Positions 19,052-28,431 of a stretch of DNA of 64,000 nucleotides are shown piece by piece; position 1 is the first letter of the stretch; each line of letters begins with the position of its first letter. Made by a program: the position numbers and the translations under genes. Under the pieces are notes generated by a model. It ran no database searches, was not told where the DNA came from, and saw only the letters and a list, made by a program, of their open reading frames with translations. Source of the DNA: Pseudomonas syringae KCTC 12500 (GTDB lineage: Bacteria > Pseudomonadota > Gammaproteobacteria > Pseudomonadales > Pseudomonadaceae); contig NZ_AYTM02000002.1 in the NCBI RefSeq assembly GCF_000507185.2, positions 4,933,501-4,997,500 of the forward strand. The letters run 5' to 3'.

Positions 19052-20143
19052 ATGTCTGCATTGTTCGAACCCTTCAAACTGAAAGACGTCACGCTGCGCA
19101 ATCGAATCGCCATTCCTCCGATGTGCCAGTACTCGGCAACCGAAGGTGTTATCAACGACTGGCACCAGGTGCATCTGGCCAGTATGGCGCGCGGTGGTGC
19201 GGGCCTGTTGGTGGTCGAAGCTACCGCCGTTGCGCCGGAAGGGCGTATTACCCCAGGTTGCACCGGTATCTGGAACGACGAGCAGGCGCAGGCATTCGTG
19301 CCTGTCGTCAAAGCCATCAAGGCCGCAGGATGCGTGCCGGGTATTCAGATTGCCCACGCCGGTCGCAAGGCCAGCGCCAATCGCCCATGGGAAGGTGATG
19401 ACCATATCGCAGCGTCCGATTCGCGCGGCTGGGACACCATCGCTCCGTCCGCCATCGCGTTCGGTGCCAATCTGCCGAAAGTCCCGCGCGCCATGACCCT
19501 GGAAGACATCGCTCGTGTTCGCCAGAACTTCGTCGATGCTGCCCGTCGCGCCCGCGATGCCGGCTTTGAATGGATCGAGTTGCATTTTGCCCACGGCTAC
19601 CTGGGGCAGAGCTTCTTCTCCGAGCACTCCAACCAGCGCACCGATGAGTACGGCGGCAGCTTCGATAACCGTAGCCGTTTCCTGCTGGAAACCCTGGCTG
19701 CAGTGCGTGAAGTCTGGCCTGAGAACCTTCCGCTCACCGCACGTTTTGGCGTGATCGAATACGACGGTCGCGACGAGCAGACTTTGGCAGAATCGATCGA
19801 ACTGGCGCGCCGCTTCAAGGCTGGCGGGCTGGATCTGTTGAGCGTCAGCGTCGGTTTCAGCACCCCGGACGCCAACATTCCGTGGGGGCCTGCGTTCATG
19901 GGGCCGGTTGCCGAGCGTGTGCGCCGTGAAGCAGATATTCCCGTGACCAGCGCCTGGGGTTTTGGCGAACCGAAGCTGGCTGAAGAGGCGGTCAAGTCAG
20001 GCCAGCTCGATCTGGTCTCGATTGGTCGTGCACATCTGGCCGACCCGCATTGGGCCTACTTCGCGGCGAAAGAACTGGGCGTTGAAAAATCGGCCTGGAC
20101 CTTGCCTGCGCCTTACGCTCACTGGCTTGAACGTTATCGCTGA
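19052..20143 (+). CDS. xenA: Xenobiotic reductase A, Old Yellow Enzyme family
   Basis: NADPH-dependent FMN enzyme that reduces activated C=C bonds and nitro compounds or nitrate esters. At 363 residues it has the same length and nearly the same sequence as P. putida XenA, including Cys25 (IPPMCQY), which tunes the flavin potential, the substrate-binding His pair in ELHFAHGYLGQSFFSEHSN, and the arginine-rich FDNRSRF region. Cytosolic. Likely controlled by the adjacent ArsR protein in response to electrophiles. Confidence 0.95.
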   Translation: MSALFEPFKLKDVTLRNRIAIPPMCQYSATEGVINDWHQVHLASMARGGAGLLVVEATAVAPEGRITPGCTGIWNDEQAQAFVPVVKAIKAAGCVPGIQIAHAGRKASANRPWEGDDHIAASDSRGWDTIAPSAIAFGANLPKVPRAMTLEDIARVRQNFVDAARRARDAGFEWIELHFAHGYLGQSFFSEHSNQRTDEYGGSFDNRSRFLLETLAAVREVWPENLPLTARFGVIEYDGRDEQTLAESIELARRFKAGGLDLLSVSVGFSTPDANIPWGPAFMGPVAERVRREADIPVTSAWGFGEPKLAEEAVKSGQLDLVSIGRAHLADPHWAYFAAKELGVEKSAWTLPAPYAHWLERYR

Positions 20144-20181
20144 GCACGCCTGACCTGAAGATATGCATGCGTTGGTGGCAC

Positions 20182-21654
20182 CTACAGCGTATGCACCTTA
20201 TCTTCTGCTGAAGTGGTGGTAGGCGTTTGCCAACCACCACCCAGCGCTTTGAATACGGCGACCGCCGCCTGCGCGGATTCGACGTGTGCCTGCGCCTTGG
20301 TGTCAGCGACCTGCAGCATTTTCTCGTCGGCGCGCAGAACCTCGATCAAACTGGCAGCACCTTTGCTGTAGCTTGCGAATGAGGATTGCCGGGCAGAAGC
20401 AAGCGCAGTTTCGCTTTTACCTAGCATTGCAGCTTGAGTTTCGCGGCTGGCCAACGAAGAAAAAGCATTTTCAACGTCCTCAGTGGCGCGTAAAACTGAC
20501 TGTCGATAAGCCGCCAGAGCTTCTGCCTCTTGTCCCTTGGCTTGACTGATCCGGGCGTTCACCCGGCCGAAATCAAAAAGCCTCCAGCGAAGCCCCAAAA
20601 TACCTGCTGACTGACTGGCACCACCGGTAAACAGATTGCCGCTCGACACGGCTGTGGCGCTGCCCAGCAATGCGCTGAGTGAGAGTTTGGGGTAATACTC
20701 GCTGATCGCCACGCCGATACGCGCGTTCGAAGCGGCGAGGCGCCGCTCGGCCACGATCAGATCAGGTCTGCGACGCAGGAGATCGGCTGGCGTTCCTGTC
20801 GATGCCAGCGCGGGTGCGTGTGGGATTCGACCTGTTTCAGCCAGAGAGCCCCGATGAGTGCCAGGTGGTACGCCCAGCATCACGTCAAGCGCGTTCATTG
20901 CAGCGTCGAGACCTGTTTGCAGAATCGGCACTGTTGCCTGCACCTGTAAAAGCTCAGCTTCGATCTGACGAACTTCATAGTCAGGCGACAGACCACGCTC
21001 ATGAAGGAGCTGGACTTTTTCCAGCAGGTCTTGCCGGGTTTTAACCTGTCGGTTTGTGATCGCCAGCCTGGCTTGCAGACCACGGATGGTTATGTAGGTA
21101 TCGGCGGTCCGGGCTGCCACAGCGAGCCTCGCAGCCGCAACACCTGCCTGCGAAGCCTGGTATTCAGCCAGTGCAGCCTGTCGGCTGCGTCTCAAACCGC
21201 CAAAAACATCCAGCTCCCAGCTTGCGGTCAGATTGGCTTCATAGGAATTGCCATAACGATCGTAGCCAGGTGCCGAGTTCAGCACCTGGCCGAGTGGAGT
21301 ATCTACCGATTGATGAGCCCGCGCCGTCTGTGCATCGATGTTGCCCGACGGGAGCAGGGCGGCGGTTGCCGCATCTGCTCCGGCGCGTGCCTGAGCCAGT
21401 TGCGCGCTGGCTTGAGCGAGATCGAGGTTCTGCGCCAGTGCGCGTGACACGAAGCTGCTCAGTAACGGATCATCAAAACCGTCCCACCACGCGGCACTGA
21501 CAAGCGGATGCGCGGTAATATTCGCAGCGCCACGTGGTTGAGTCAGATAGCGGTCAGGCAGGGGCGCATCCGGGCGTTGGTAATCCGGACCCACGGCGCA
21601 GCCCGACAGCAGGCCGGTGCTCATGACCAGTACATAAGTACAAAGCGTGCGCAT
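20182..21654 (-). CDS. RND efflux outer-membrane lipoprotein, NodT family
   Basis: 490-residue outer-membrane channel of the TolC/OprM type: lipobox LLSGC (Cys19), the AVGPDYQRPDAPLP start of the mature protein, and two outer-membrane-factor repeats rich in coiled-coil helices. It is transcribed divergently from tetR-adaptor-pump and shares a dyad with them, so it probably completes that tripartite pump. Ends 38 bases from the convergent xenA stop. Confidence 0.93.
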   Translation of the reverse strand: MRTLCTYVLVMSTGLLSGCAVGPDYQRPDAPLPDRYLTQPRGAANITAHPLVSAAWWDGFDDPLLSSFVSRALAQNLDLAQASAQLAQARAGADAATAALLPSGNIDAQTARAHQSVDTPLGQVLNSAPGYDRYGNSYEANLTASWELDVFGGLRRSRQAALAEYQASQAGVAAARLAVAARTADTYITIRGLQARLAITNRQVKTRQDLLEKVQLLHERGLSPDYEVRQIEAELLQVQATVPILQTGLDAAMNALDVMLGVPPGTHRGSLAETGRIPHAPALASTGTPADLLRRRPDLIVAERRLAASNARIGVAISEYYPKLSLSALLGSATAVSSGNLFTGGASQSAGILGLRWRLFDFGRVNARISQAKGQEAEALAAYRQSVLRATEDVENAFSSLASRETQAAMLGKSETALASARQSSFASYSKGAASLIEVLRADEKMLQVADTKAQAHVESAQAAVAVFKALGGGWQTPTTTSAEDKVHTL

Positions 21655-21679
21655 GGAAATTCCTTGAGATGATCAGGTT

Positions 21680-21703
21680 GTGACTATATTACGATCCGGT
21701 CAC
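21680..21703. promoter_or_regulatory. 24-bp dyad at the outer-membrane factor promoter (operator 1)
   Basis: GTGAC-N14-GTCAC. It overlaps a minus-strand promoter with perfect TTGACA at 21708-21713 and TAATAT at 21686-21691 (16-base spacer). The same dyad occurs before the adaptor gene. Confidence 0.65.
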
Positions 21704-21741
21704 TTGTTGTCAATGAGTGTTCACATAGCTAAGCTGGAAAC

Positions 21742-22356
21742 ATGACTAATCAAATCAAGACATCCCCAACGCGTGGTCCCTCCGACCACAGCGTTCGCGA
21801 TCAGGTTGTTGAAGCGGCAACACAGCATTTCGGCCACTACGGCTATGAGAAAACCACAGTCTCCGATCTGGCCAAGGCCATCGGTTTTTCCAAGGCCTAC
21901 ATCTACAAGTTCTTCGACTCCAAGCAAGCCATCGGCGAAGTGATCTGCTCGAACCGGCTGGCGATGATCATGGCGCTGGTGAACTCGGCCATCAGCGACG
22001 CGCCAACGGCCTCCGAGAGGCTGCGCCGCCTGTTCCGCTCGCTTGTGGAGGCCGGTAGCGACCTGTTTTTTCACGACCGGAAGCTGTATGACATAGCCGC
22101 TGTCGCAGGCCGCGATCAGTGGCCTTCTGCTGCCGCGCACGACGAGCGTATTCGCCAGCTCATCCAGCAAATCGTTCTTGAAGGCAGGGAGTCGGGAGAG
22201 TTCGAACGCAAGACACCTCTGGACGAGGCCGTTCAGGCCATTCACCTGGTCATGCGTCCGTACATCAACCCGGTGCAATTGCAATACAACCTCGACATCG
22301 TGTCGACGGCTCCGGTCCATCTGTCGGCGCTGATACTGCGAAGTCTGGCACCCTGA
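21742..22356 (+). CDS. TetR-family regulator of the RND pump
   Basis: 204 residues: N-terminal TetR helix-turn-helix (FGHYGYEKTTVSDLAKAIGF, then KAYIYKFFDSKQAI, about residues 28-62) and a helical ligand domain. It sits between two copies of a 24-bp dyad, one over each promoter of the efflux genes, so it is most likely their repressor. The effector is unknown. Confidence 0.92.
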   Translation: MTNQIKTSPTRGPSDHSVRDQVVEAATQHFGHYGYEKTTVSDLAKAIGFSKAYIYKFFDSKQAIGEVICSNRLAMIMALVNSAISDAPTASERLRRLFRSLVEAGSDLFFHDRKLYDIAAVAGRDQWPSAAAHDERIRQLIQQIVLEGRESGEFERKTPLDEAVQAIHLVMRPYINPVQLQYNLDIVSTAPVHLSALILRSLAP

Positions 22357-22360
22357 AATT

Positions 22361-22396
22361 GTGACCATTGACTAATTTGGTCACTTTGCGGAGAAT
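22361..22396 (+). promoter_or_regulatory. Adaptor-pump promoter overlapped by 24-bp dyad (operator 2)
   Basis: Perfect inverted repeat GTGACCA-N10-TGGTCAC (22361-22384). The -35 TTGACT (22368-22373) lies inside it, and GAGAAT (22391-22396) is 17 bases further. Binding would block the promoter. Confidence 0.65.
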
Positions 22397-22432
22397 CGTT
22401 TTCCTGCTCACTTGATTTCAAGTAGGGATCCC

Positions 22433-23536
22433 ATGCTCCTGTTCAGACCCAAAGCCACTGCGTTGTTGTTATTGCCTCTCTTCCTGACTGCGTGCAGCGA
22501 GTCGTCCGGGGGACGCGATCCACGTACCCAGCCGCCTCTGGTAAGGGCGGCCACTGTTGCAAATACTGATCAAGCCTCCCGTTCATTCACCGGGGTTGTG
22601 GTCGCTCGGGTTCAGAGCGACCTGGGGTTTCGGGTTTCCGGGAAGGTGCTTGAGCGCCTGGTTGATACCGGCCAGACCGTCAAGCGCGGTGAGCCGCTGA
22701 TGCGCCTGGACCCCGTTGACCTTGGGCTTCAGTCTCAGGCCCAACAGCAGGCGGTTGCCGCGGCTGTGGCGCGAGCCAGGCAGACCGCCGATGACGAAGC
22801 GCGTAATCGTGATCTGGTTGTTGCTGGTGCGATATCCGCGTCCGCCTACGACAGGATCAAATCCCTGGCCGACACCGCCAAGGCAGAGCTAAGTGCTGCA
22901 CAAGCGCAGGCCAGCGTGGCGCGTAACGCAACCGGATACGCCGTTTTACTGGCGGACGCCGACGGCGTGGTGGTCGATACCCTGGTCGAGCCTGGACAGG
23001 TCGTCAGCGCAGGCCAGCCCGTGGTCAGGCTGGCAAAGGCCGGGCCACGTGAAGCCATTGTCCATCTGCCTGAAACCTTGCGGCCGACTATGGGGGATCG
23101 GGCTGAGGCCAGACTGTATGGCGACGGTGCGCGCGTCATACCGGCAAGGCTGCGGCTGCTCTCTGACGCCGCAGACCCGCTGACGCGTACGTTTGAAGCC
23201 AGGTATGTGCTTGAACGCTCAAACATCAGTGCACCTCTGGGTTCAACGGTGTCCCTCGATATCGCTGTCGGCAAGGCTGGCCGGCAGTCGCTGGCGATAC
23301 CCATTGCCGCTCTGCATGACCCGGGTCGAGGCCCGGGTGTCTGGGTCATTGCGGGTACGCCTGCAAAAGTCACCTGGCGCGCCGTGCAACTGCTGGGTGT
23401 GAGTGACGATTCGGCAAATGTGAGTGGCGGTCTCGAGGCCGGTGAGCAGGTCGTGGCACTGGGCACGCATTTGCTTCACGACGGTGAGGAAGTGCTCGTG
23501 CAGCAAGGTGGTATCACCGCCGAGGCACGACCATGA
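22433..23536 (+). CDS. RND efflux periplasmic adaptor lipoprotein
   Basis: A 367-residue membrane fusion protein: lipoprotein signal with lipobox FLTAC, then the barrel-sandwich lipoyl halves (FRVSGKVLERLVDTGQTVK and VDTLVEPGQVV) around a helical hairpin, followed by beta-barrel and membrane-proximal domains. It bridges the inner-membrane pump and the outer-membrane channel. ATG 22433 is preferred to an upstream TTG because it opens the signal peptide. Its stop overlaps the pump start (ATGA). Confidence 0.93.
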   Translation: MLLFRPKATALLLLPLFLTACSESSGGRDPRTQPPLVRAATVANTDQASRSFTGVVVARVQSDLGFRVSGKVLERLVDTGQTVKRGEPLMRLDPVDLGLQSQAQQQAVAAAVARARQTADDEARNRDLVVAGAISASAYDRIKSLADTAKAELSAAQAQASVARNATGYAVLLADADGVVVDTLVEPGQVVSAGQPVVRLAKAGPREAIVHLPETLRPTMGDRAEARLYGDGARVIPARLRLLSDAADPLTRTFEARYVLERSNISAPLGSTVSLDIAVGKAGRQSLAIPIAALHDPGRGPGVWVIAGTPAKVTWRAVQLLGVSDDSANVSGGLEAGEQVVALGTHLLHDGEEVLVQQGGITAEARP

Positions 23537-26500
23537 GTCCGGGACGTTTCAACCTTTCTGCACTGGCCGTTCGCGAACGCGCCATCACGCTGTTTCTGAT
23601 TATTTTGATCGGCGTGGCCGGTACGCTTTCGTTTTTCAAACTGGGGCGTGCGGAAGATCCGCCTTTCACCGTCAAGCAAATGACCGTTATTTCTGCGTGG
23701 CCTGGCGCAACCGCTCAGGAGATGCAGGATCAGGTCGCCGAGCCGCTTGAAAAACGCATGCAGGAATTGAAGTGGTACGACCGTAGCGAGACCTACACCC
23801 GGCCAGGTCTGGCATTCACTATGGTTTCATTCCAGGACAAGACGCCACCTTCTCAGGTGCAGGAAGAGTTTTATCAGGCGCGCAAGAAACTCAGTGATGC
23901 CGCGAAGTCATTGCCTGCGGGGGTCATTGGTCCGATGGTCAATGATGAATTCTCGGACGTGACCTTTGCGCTGTTTGCGTTGAAAGCCAAAGGTGAGCCG
24001 CAGCGGCTGCTGGTACGCGATGCCGAGTCGCTGCGCCAGCGTCTGCTGCATGTGCCGGGCGTGAAGAAGATCAATATCATCGGCGAACAGGCCGAACGAA
24101 TTTTCGTGTCGTTCTCCCACGAGCGGCTGGCAACATTGGGTATCGCTCCTCAAGATATTTTTTCGGCGCTCAACGACCAGAACGTCCTTACGCCCGCCGG
24201 TTCGATTGAGACCAGCGGGCCACAGGTTTTTCTGCGCCTGGACGGTGCCTTCGACACCCTTGAGAAAATCCGCAATACGCCGATTGTGGCGCGGGGTAAA
24301 ACGCTGAAGCTCCAGGACGTGGCGACAGTGGAGCGCGGTTACGAAGACCCCGCGACCTTTATGGTCCGCAATCAGGGTGAGCCTGCGCTGTTGCTGGGCA
24401 TCGTGATGCGCGACGGCTGGAACGGGCTGGACCTGGGTAAGGCGCTGGATGCAGAAACGGCCAGCATCAACCAAGGCATGCCCTTGGGAATGACGCTTTC
24501 AAAAGTCACTGACCAGTCGGTGAACATCGGTTCGGCCGTTGACGAGTTCATGATCAAATTCTTCGTCGCCCTGCTTGTGGTGATGCTGGTGTGCTTCCTC
24601 AGCATGGGCTGGCGAGTCGGTGTGGTGGTCGCTGCAGCGGTACCGCTGACGCTGGCCATGGTTTTCGTCGTGATGGAAGCGACGGGCAAGAACTTTGATC
24701 GTATTACCCTGGGATCACTGATCCTGGCGCTGGGCCTGTTGGTGGACGACGCCATCATTGCCATCGAAATGATGGTGGTGAAAATGGAGGAGGGCTACGA
24801 CCGGATCAAGGCCTCAGCCTATGCCTGGAGCCACACAGCGGCGCCCATGCTTGCCGGTACCCTGGTGACTGCGGTCGGCTTCATGCCGAACGGCTTTGCG
24901 CAGTCGACTGCCGGCGAGTACACCAGCAACATGTTCTGGATTGTCGGCATCGCCCTGATTGCTTCCTGGATAGTTGCAGTGGTCTTCACACCTTATCTGG
25001 GGGTGAAGATGCTGCCGGAAATCAAGCCGGTTGAAGGCGGACACGCCGCCATCTACGACACGGCGCATTACAATCGTTTCAGGCGGATTCTGGCCCACGT
25101 CATTGCCAGGAAGTGGTGGGTGGCGGGTGCGGTTATCGCTGCATTTGTGGTGGCGATTCTCGGGATGGGGGCAGTCAAGAAACAATTCTTCCCGACTTCC
25201 GATCGTCCGGAAGTGCTGATCGAAGTGCAGATGCCCTACGGCACATCCATCGAGCAGACCAGCGCCACCACCGCCAAAGTAGAGGCATGGCTGAAAAAGC
25301 AGGATGCCGCGAAGATCGTCACGTCCTACATCGGCCAGGGCTCGCCACGCTTTTATCTGGCAATGGCGCCGGAGTTGCCCGACCCGTCGTTTGCAAAGAT
25401 CGTTGTACTGACTGAAAGCCAGGAAGCACGTGAGGCGCTCAAGCTACGGATTCGTGAGGCGGTTGCTGACGGACTTGCACCTGAAGCCCGGGTCAGGGTC
25501 ACACAGCTTGTGTTCGGTCCTTATTCACCGTTTCCCGTGGCGTATCGCGTGAGCGGGCCGGACCCTGACACATTGCGCGAGATCGCCGCGCGGGTCGAAA
25601 CCGTGATGGCGGCGAGTCCGATGATGCGTACCGTCAACAGCGATTGGGGGACACGAGTACCCACGCTGCACTTCTCTCTGGATCAGGATCGTTTGCAGGC
25701 CGTCGGGCTGACCTCAAGCGCAGTTGCCCGGCAATTGCAGTTCCTGCTTTCAGGTGTCCCAGTCACGTCTGTCCGCGAAGATATCCGTTCAGTGGACGTG
25801 ATGGGCAGGGCGGCGGGTGACATCCGCCTGGACCCTGCGAAGATCGAGGGTTTCACGCTGGTAGGGGCTGCCGGTCAGCGTATTCCTCTGTCGCAGACCG
25901 GAGTGGTCGAAGTGCGCATGGAAGACCCGATTCTGCGCCGAAGAGATCGTGTGCCGACTATCACCGTGCGCGGTGATATTGCTGAAGATCTGCAACCGCC
26001 GGATGTCTCCGCCGGTATCATGAAAGCACTGCAGCCAATTATCGACAGCCTGCCGCAGGGCTATCGGATCGAGCAGGCCGGATCAATAGAGGAGTCGGCA
26101 AAGGCCACAGTGGCATTGGCTCCGCTGTTTCCGATCATGATTGCCGTTACCTTGCTGATCATCATCCTTCAGGTGCGTTCGATGTCGGCGATGATGATGG
26201 TGTTTTTCACCGCGCCGCTCGGCTTGATCGGCGTGGTACCGACATTGCTTCTGTTCAATCAACCGTTCGGTATCAACGCCCTGGTCGGGCTGATCGCGCT
26301 GTCCGGCATTCTGATGCGCAATACCTTGATCCTGATCGGGCAAATCGACCACAACGAAAAGCAAGGGCTGGACCCGTTTCATGCGGTGGTCGAAGCGACC
26401 GTACAGCGGGCACGCCCGGTGCTGCTCACGGCTCTGGCGGCGATCCTGGCGTTCATTCCCCTGACCCATTCGGTGTTCTGGGGCACGCTTGCCTACACGC

Positions 26501-26652
26501 TGATCGGAGGCACCCTCGGCGGGACTGTCATGACGCTGGTCTTCCTGCCAGCCATGTATTCGATCTGGTTCAAAATCCGTCCGGATAGAGGAACGCAGCC
26601 CCGAAACTCCAGCAGTTACGCCTCAACTGGCACAGAGATGAAGGGGATTTGA
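23533..26652 (+). CDS. RND-family efflux permease
   Basis: A 1039-residue proton-driven inner-membrane pump of the AcrB/MexB superfamily with twelve membrane helices, two large periplasmic loops, and the helix 4 proton relay (GLLVDDAIIAIEMM with paired aspartates). It belongs to the VexF/TriC-like branch rather than the MexB branch by its N-terminal SALAVRERAITLFLIILIG. Likely exports drugs, dyes or plant compounds. Translationally coupled to the adaptor. Confidence 0.94.
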   Translation: MSPGRFNLSALAVRERAITLFLIILIGVAGTLSFFKLGRAEDPPFTVKQMTVISAWPGATAQEMQDQVAEPLEKRMQELKWYDRSETYTRPGLAFTMVSFQDKTPPSQVQEEFYQARKKLSDAAKSLPAGVIGPMVNDEFSDVTFALFALKAKGEPQRLLVRDAESLRQRLLHVPGVKKINIIGEQAERIFVSFSHERLATLGIAPQDIFSALNDQNVLTPAGSIETSGPQVFLRLDGAFDTLEKIRNTPIVARGKTLKLQDVATVERGYEDPATFMVRNQGEPALLLGIVMRDGWNGLDLGKALDAETASINQGMPLGMTLSKVTDQSVNIGSAVDEFMIKFFVALLVVMLVCFLSMGWRVGVVVAAAVPLTLAMVFVVMEATGKNFDRITLGSLILALGLLVDDAIIAIEMMVVKMEEGYDRIKASAYAWSHTAAPMLAGTLVTAVGFMPNGFAQSTAGEYTSNMFWIVGIALIASWIVAVVFTPYLGVKMLPEIKPVEGGHAAIYDTAHYNRFRRILAHVIARKWWVAGAVIAAFVVAILGMGAVKKQFFPTSDRPEVLIEVQMPYGTSIEQTSATTAKVEAWLKKQDAAKIVTSYIGQGSPRFYLAMAPELPDPSFAKIVVLTESQEAREALKLRIREAVADGLAPEARVRVTQLVFGPYSPFPVAYRVSGPDPDTLREIAARVETVMAASPMMRTVNSDWGTRVPTLHFSLDQDRLQAVGLTSSAVARQLQFLLSGVPVTSVREDIRSVDVMGRAAGDIRLDPAKIEGFTLVGAAGQRIPLSQTGVVEVRMEDPILRRRDRVPTITVRGDIAEDLQPPDVSAGIMKALQPIIDSLPQGYRIEQAGSIEESAKATVALAPLFPIMIAVTLLIIILQVRSMSAMMMVFFTAPLGLIGVVPTLLLFNQPFGINALVGLIALSGILMRNTLILIGQIDHNEKQGLDPFHAVVEATVQRARPVLLTALAAILAFIPLTHSVFWGTLAYTLIGGTLGGTVMTLVFLPAMYSIWFKIRPDRGTQPRNSSSYASTGTEMKGI

Positions 26653-26878
26653 TCATGAGTCGTTACGCTTAAAGGCGGAGTGCGGCTTTGCGATCAGTTC
26701 TACAAAATCGACTGCCGCACATGCGTCCGGTGTTGGCGTTGCAAGACCCGCTCGTCCTCATGAGAGTAATCTCGCCTAACCGGGTTCGCGGGGTCAATGC
26801 CAGCATTCTCTTTCGGCGCTGGGAAGGCAAGTTGTAAGTCGTTTGAGCCTGGAAAGTGCTCTGCAACGGCCTGGCTGC
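26653..26878. other. Gap between convergent RND and urease operons
   Basis: 226 bases; no gene and no clear terminator seen. Confidence 0.5.
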
Positions 26879-27736
26879 TCACTTGCGCCGCACCCGCGGC
26901 GCAAGTCCTGTCAATTGCTGCCGAACGCATGCCCAGGCCAGGTGCAGGGCATTACGCAACGCTACTGCATCGGCGCTCATCACGCGTACCGACACGCCGC
27001 AATCGTTCGGCAATGCGCTGATGCCTTGGTAGCTATCGGCAACGTCGTGTAACGCCTCGCGTAACGTCCGTTTCAAATCCTCTACCGGTAAACCCTGACC
27101 CACCAGCATGAAGGTTGCCAAGGCTTGCCGTTGTCCGCTTACGCCGGGCAGTCGGCGTTGCAGGTCTGCGCCGGTCATTGCCAGTCGGTCACCGGCCAAC
27201 AATTTTCCGGCCGGGCTGTAGACCTGCAGATCGGCGCGGTAAAAGTCAGGCAGTCCTTCGCTGCCTTGAGGTGTATGCAGGCAGAATGCATCACACAGCA
27301 GCACCCGTGCGCCGGGGTGCAATGTCACGTCCACCCGGCTGTGCAGTCGTGTCTGTGGAAACAGAATGGTCGCCATCGGCAGGTACTCCAGCAGCGCATC
27401 GGCTTCGGCGACCAGTGTCACGGTCTGCCGCGCCGATTGTTCTAGCATGCTGTGCGCGACCGTCGCAGCGCCGGTGCTGACGTGCACTTGTGTACCTGGC
27501 CCCGCGTGTAGATGCAGGTGCAGTTGTTCCCCGGCGAACAGGCCTCCCGAGCACGATTGCAGGTAGACCGCCGCCATGCCGGGCGGGTCCTGCGGCAGGG
27601 TCAGGGTACGCCCCAGATGGAAGGGGTAGCCGACCTCCTGACGAGACACATAACTGGCCCCGGAAGGCGCTTTGCTGAAGGCAATGTGCGCCGTGCTTTT
27701 CGTCTGTGCGGGCAGTGACGATTGATGGGCGTTCAT
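26879..27736 (-). CDS. ureD: Urease accessory protein UreD
   Basis: Scaffold for the UreD-UreF-UreG complex that delivers nickel to apo-urease. 285 residues with family segments [26 protein letters not shown] and [15 protein letters not shown]. Last gene of the long urt-ure run, overlapping ureG by 4 bases. It is at the end here, whereas in many bacteria it comes first. Confidence 0.95.
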   Translation of the reverse strand: MNAHQSSLPAQTKSTAHIAFSKAPSGASYVSRQEVGYPFHLGRTLTLPQDPPGMAAVYLQSCSGGLFAGEQLHLHLHAGPGTQVHVSTGAATVAHSMLEQSARQTVTLVAEADALLEYLPMATILFPQTRLHSRVDVTLHPGARVLLCDAFCLHTPQGSEGLPDFYRADLQVYSPAGKLLAGDRLAMTGADLQRRLPGVSGQRQALATFMLVGQGLPVEDLKRTLREALHDVADSYQGISALPNDCGVSVRVMSADAVALRNALHLAWACVRQQLTGLAPRVRRK

Positions 27737-28404
27737 GTGCGGTCGAACAACACGGCACGGCTTATCGCTTCAACCACCGCATCGACGCCTTCGCCGGTGT
27801 TGCAGTTGGTAAACAGCACTGACTGGCCGTTGCGCGCCTGCGCCGACTCGCGCCGCATGCGCGGCAGGTCGACACCCACATAGGGTGCCAGGTCGTATTT
27901 ATTGACCACCAGCAGGTCGCAGCTCAGCACGCCGGGGCCGCGTTTGCGCGGGATATCGTCGCCGCCTGCCACATCGATGACGAAAATCCAGTAGTCCACC
28001 AGATCCAGCGAAAAGGTCGAGGCCAGGTTGTCGCCGCCGGATTCGATCAGCACCAGATCAAGATTACCGAAGCGCGCTTCCAGCTCATCGGCCATTTGCA
28101 GGTTGAGGGTCGGGTCTTCACGAATGGCCGTGTGCGGGCAGGCACCGGTTTCCACCGCACGAACCCGCTGCGGGTCGATCAGTCCGCTGCGCTGCACACG
28201 CTCGGCATCCTCACGGGTGGCAAGGTCATTGGTGATGATCGCCAGCTCGGTGCCTCGTGCGATAAAGCGCGGGATCAGTTGTTCCAGCAGACGTGTCTTG
28301 CCCGAGCCGACCGGCCCGCCGATGCCGACACGCGCTGCGCCGGGATGCGGGCGGGCAGCGGCATGTTCGGAAGATGGAGCGGGAGCATTCGTGGTTTGGC
28401 TCAT
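27733..28404 (-). CDS. ureG: Urease accessory GTPase UreG
   Basis: SIMIBI-class GTPase that powers nickel insertion. 223 residues: P-loop GGPVGSGKT, the metal-binding CPH motif in [11 protein letters not shown], and ESGGDNLAS. The N-terminal 20 residues are a Ser/Ala/Pro-rich extension with histidines that may help metal handling. Lies between ureC and ureD. Confidence 0.96.
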   Translation of the reverse strand: MSQTTNAPAPSSEHAAARPHPGAARVGIGGPVGSGKTRLLEQLIPRFIARGTELAIITNDLATREDAERVQRSGLIDPQRVRAVETGACPHTAIREDPTLNLQMADELEARFGNLDLVLIESGGDNLASTFSLDLVDYWIFVIDVAGGDDIPRKRGPGVLSCDLLVVNKYDLAPYVGVDLPRMRRESAQARNGQSVLFTNCNTGEGVDAVVEAISRAVLFDRT

Positions 28405-28431
28405 TGGCGGGTTTCCTGTGCGGAGATGGTT

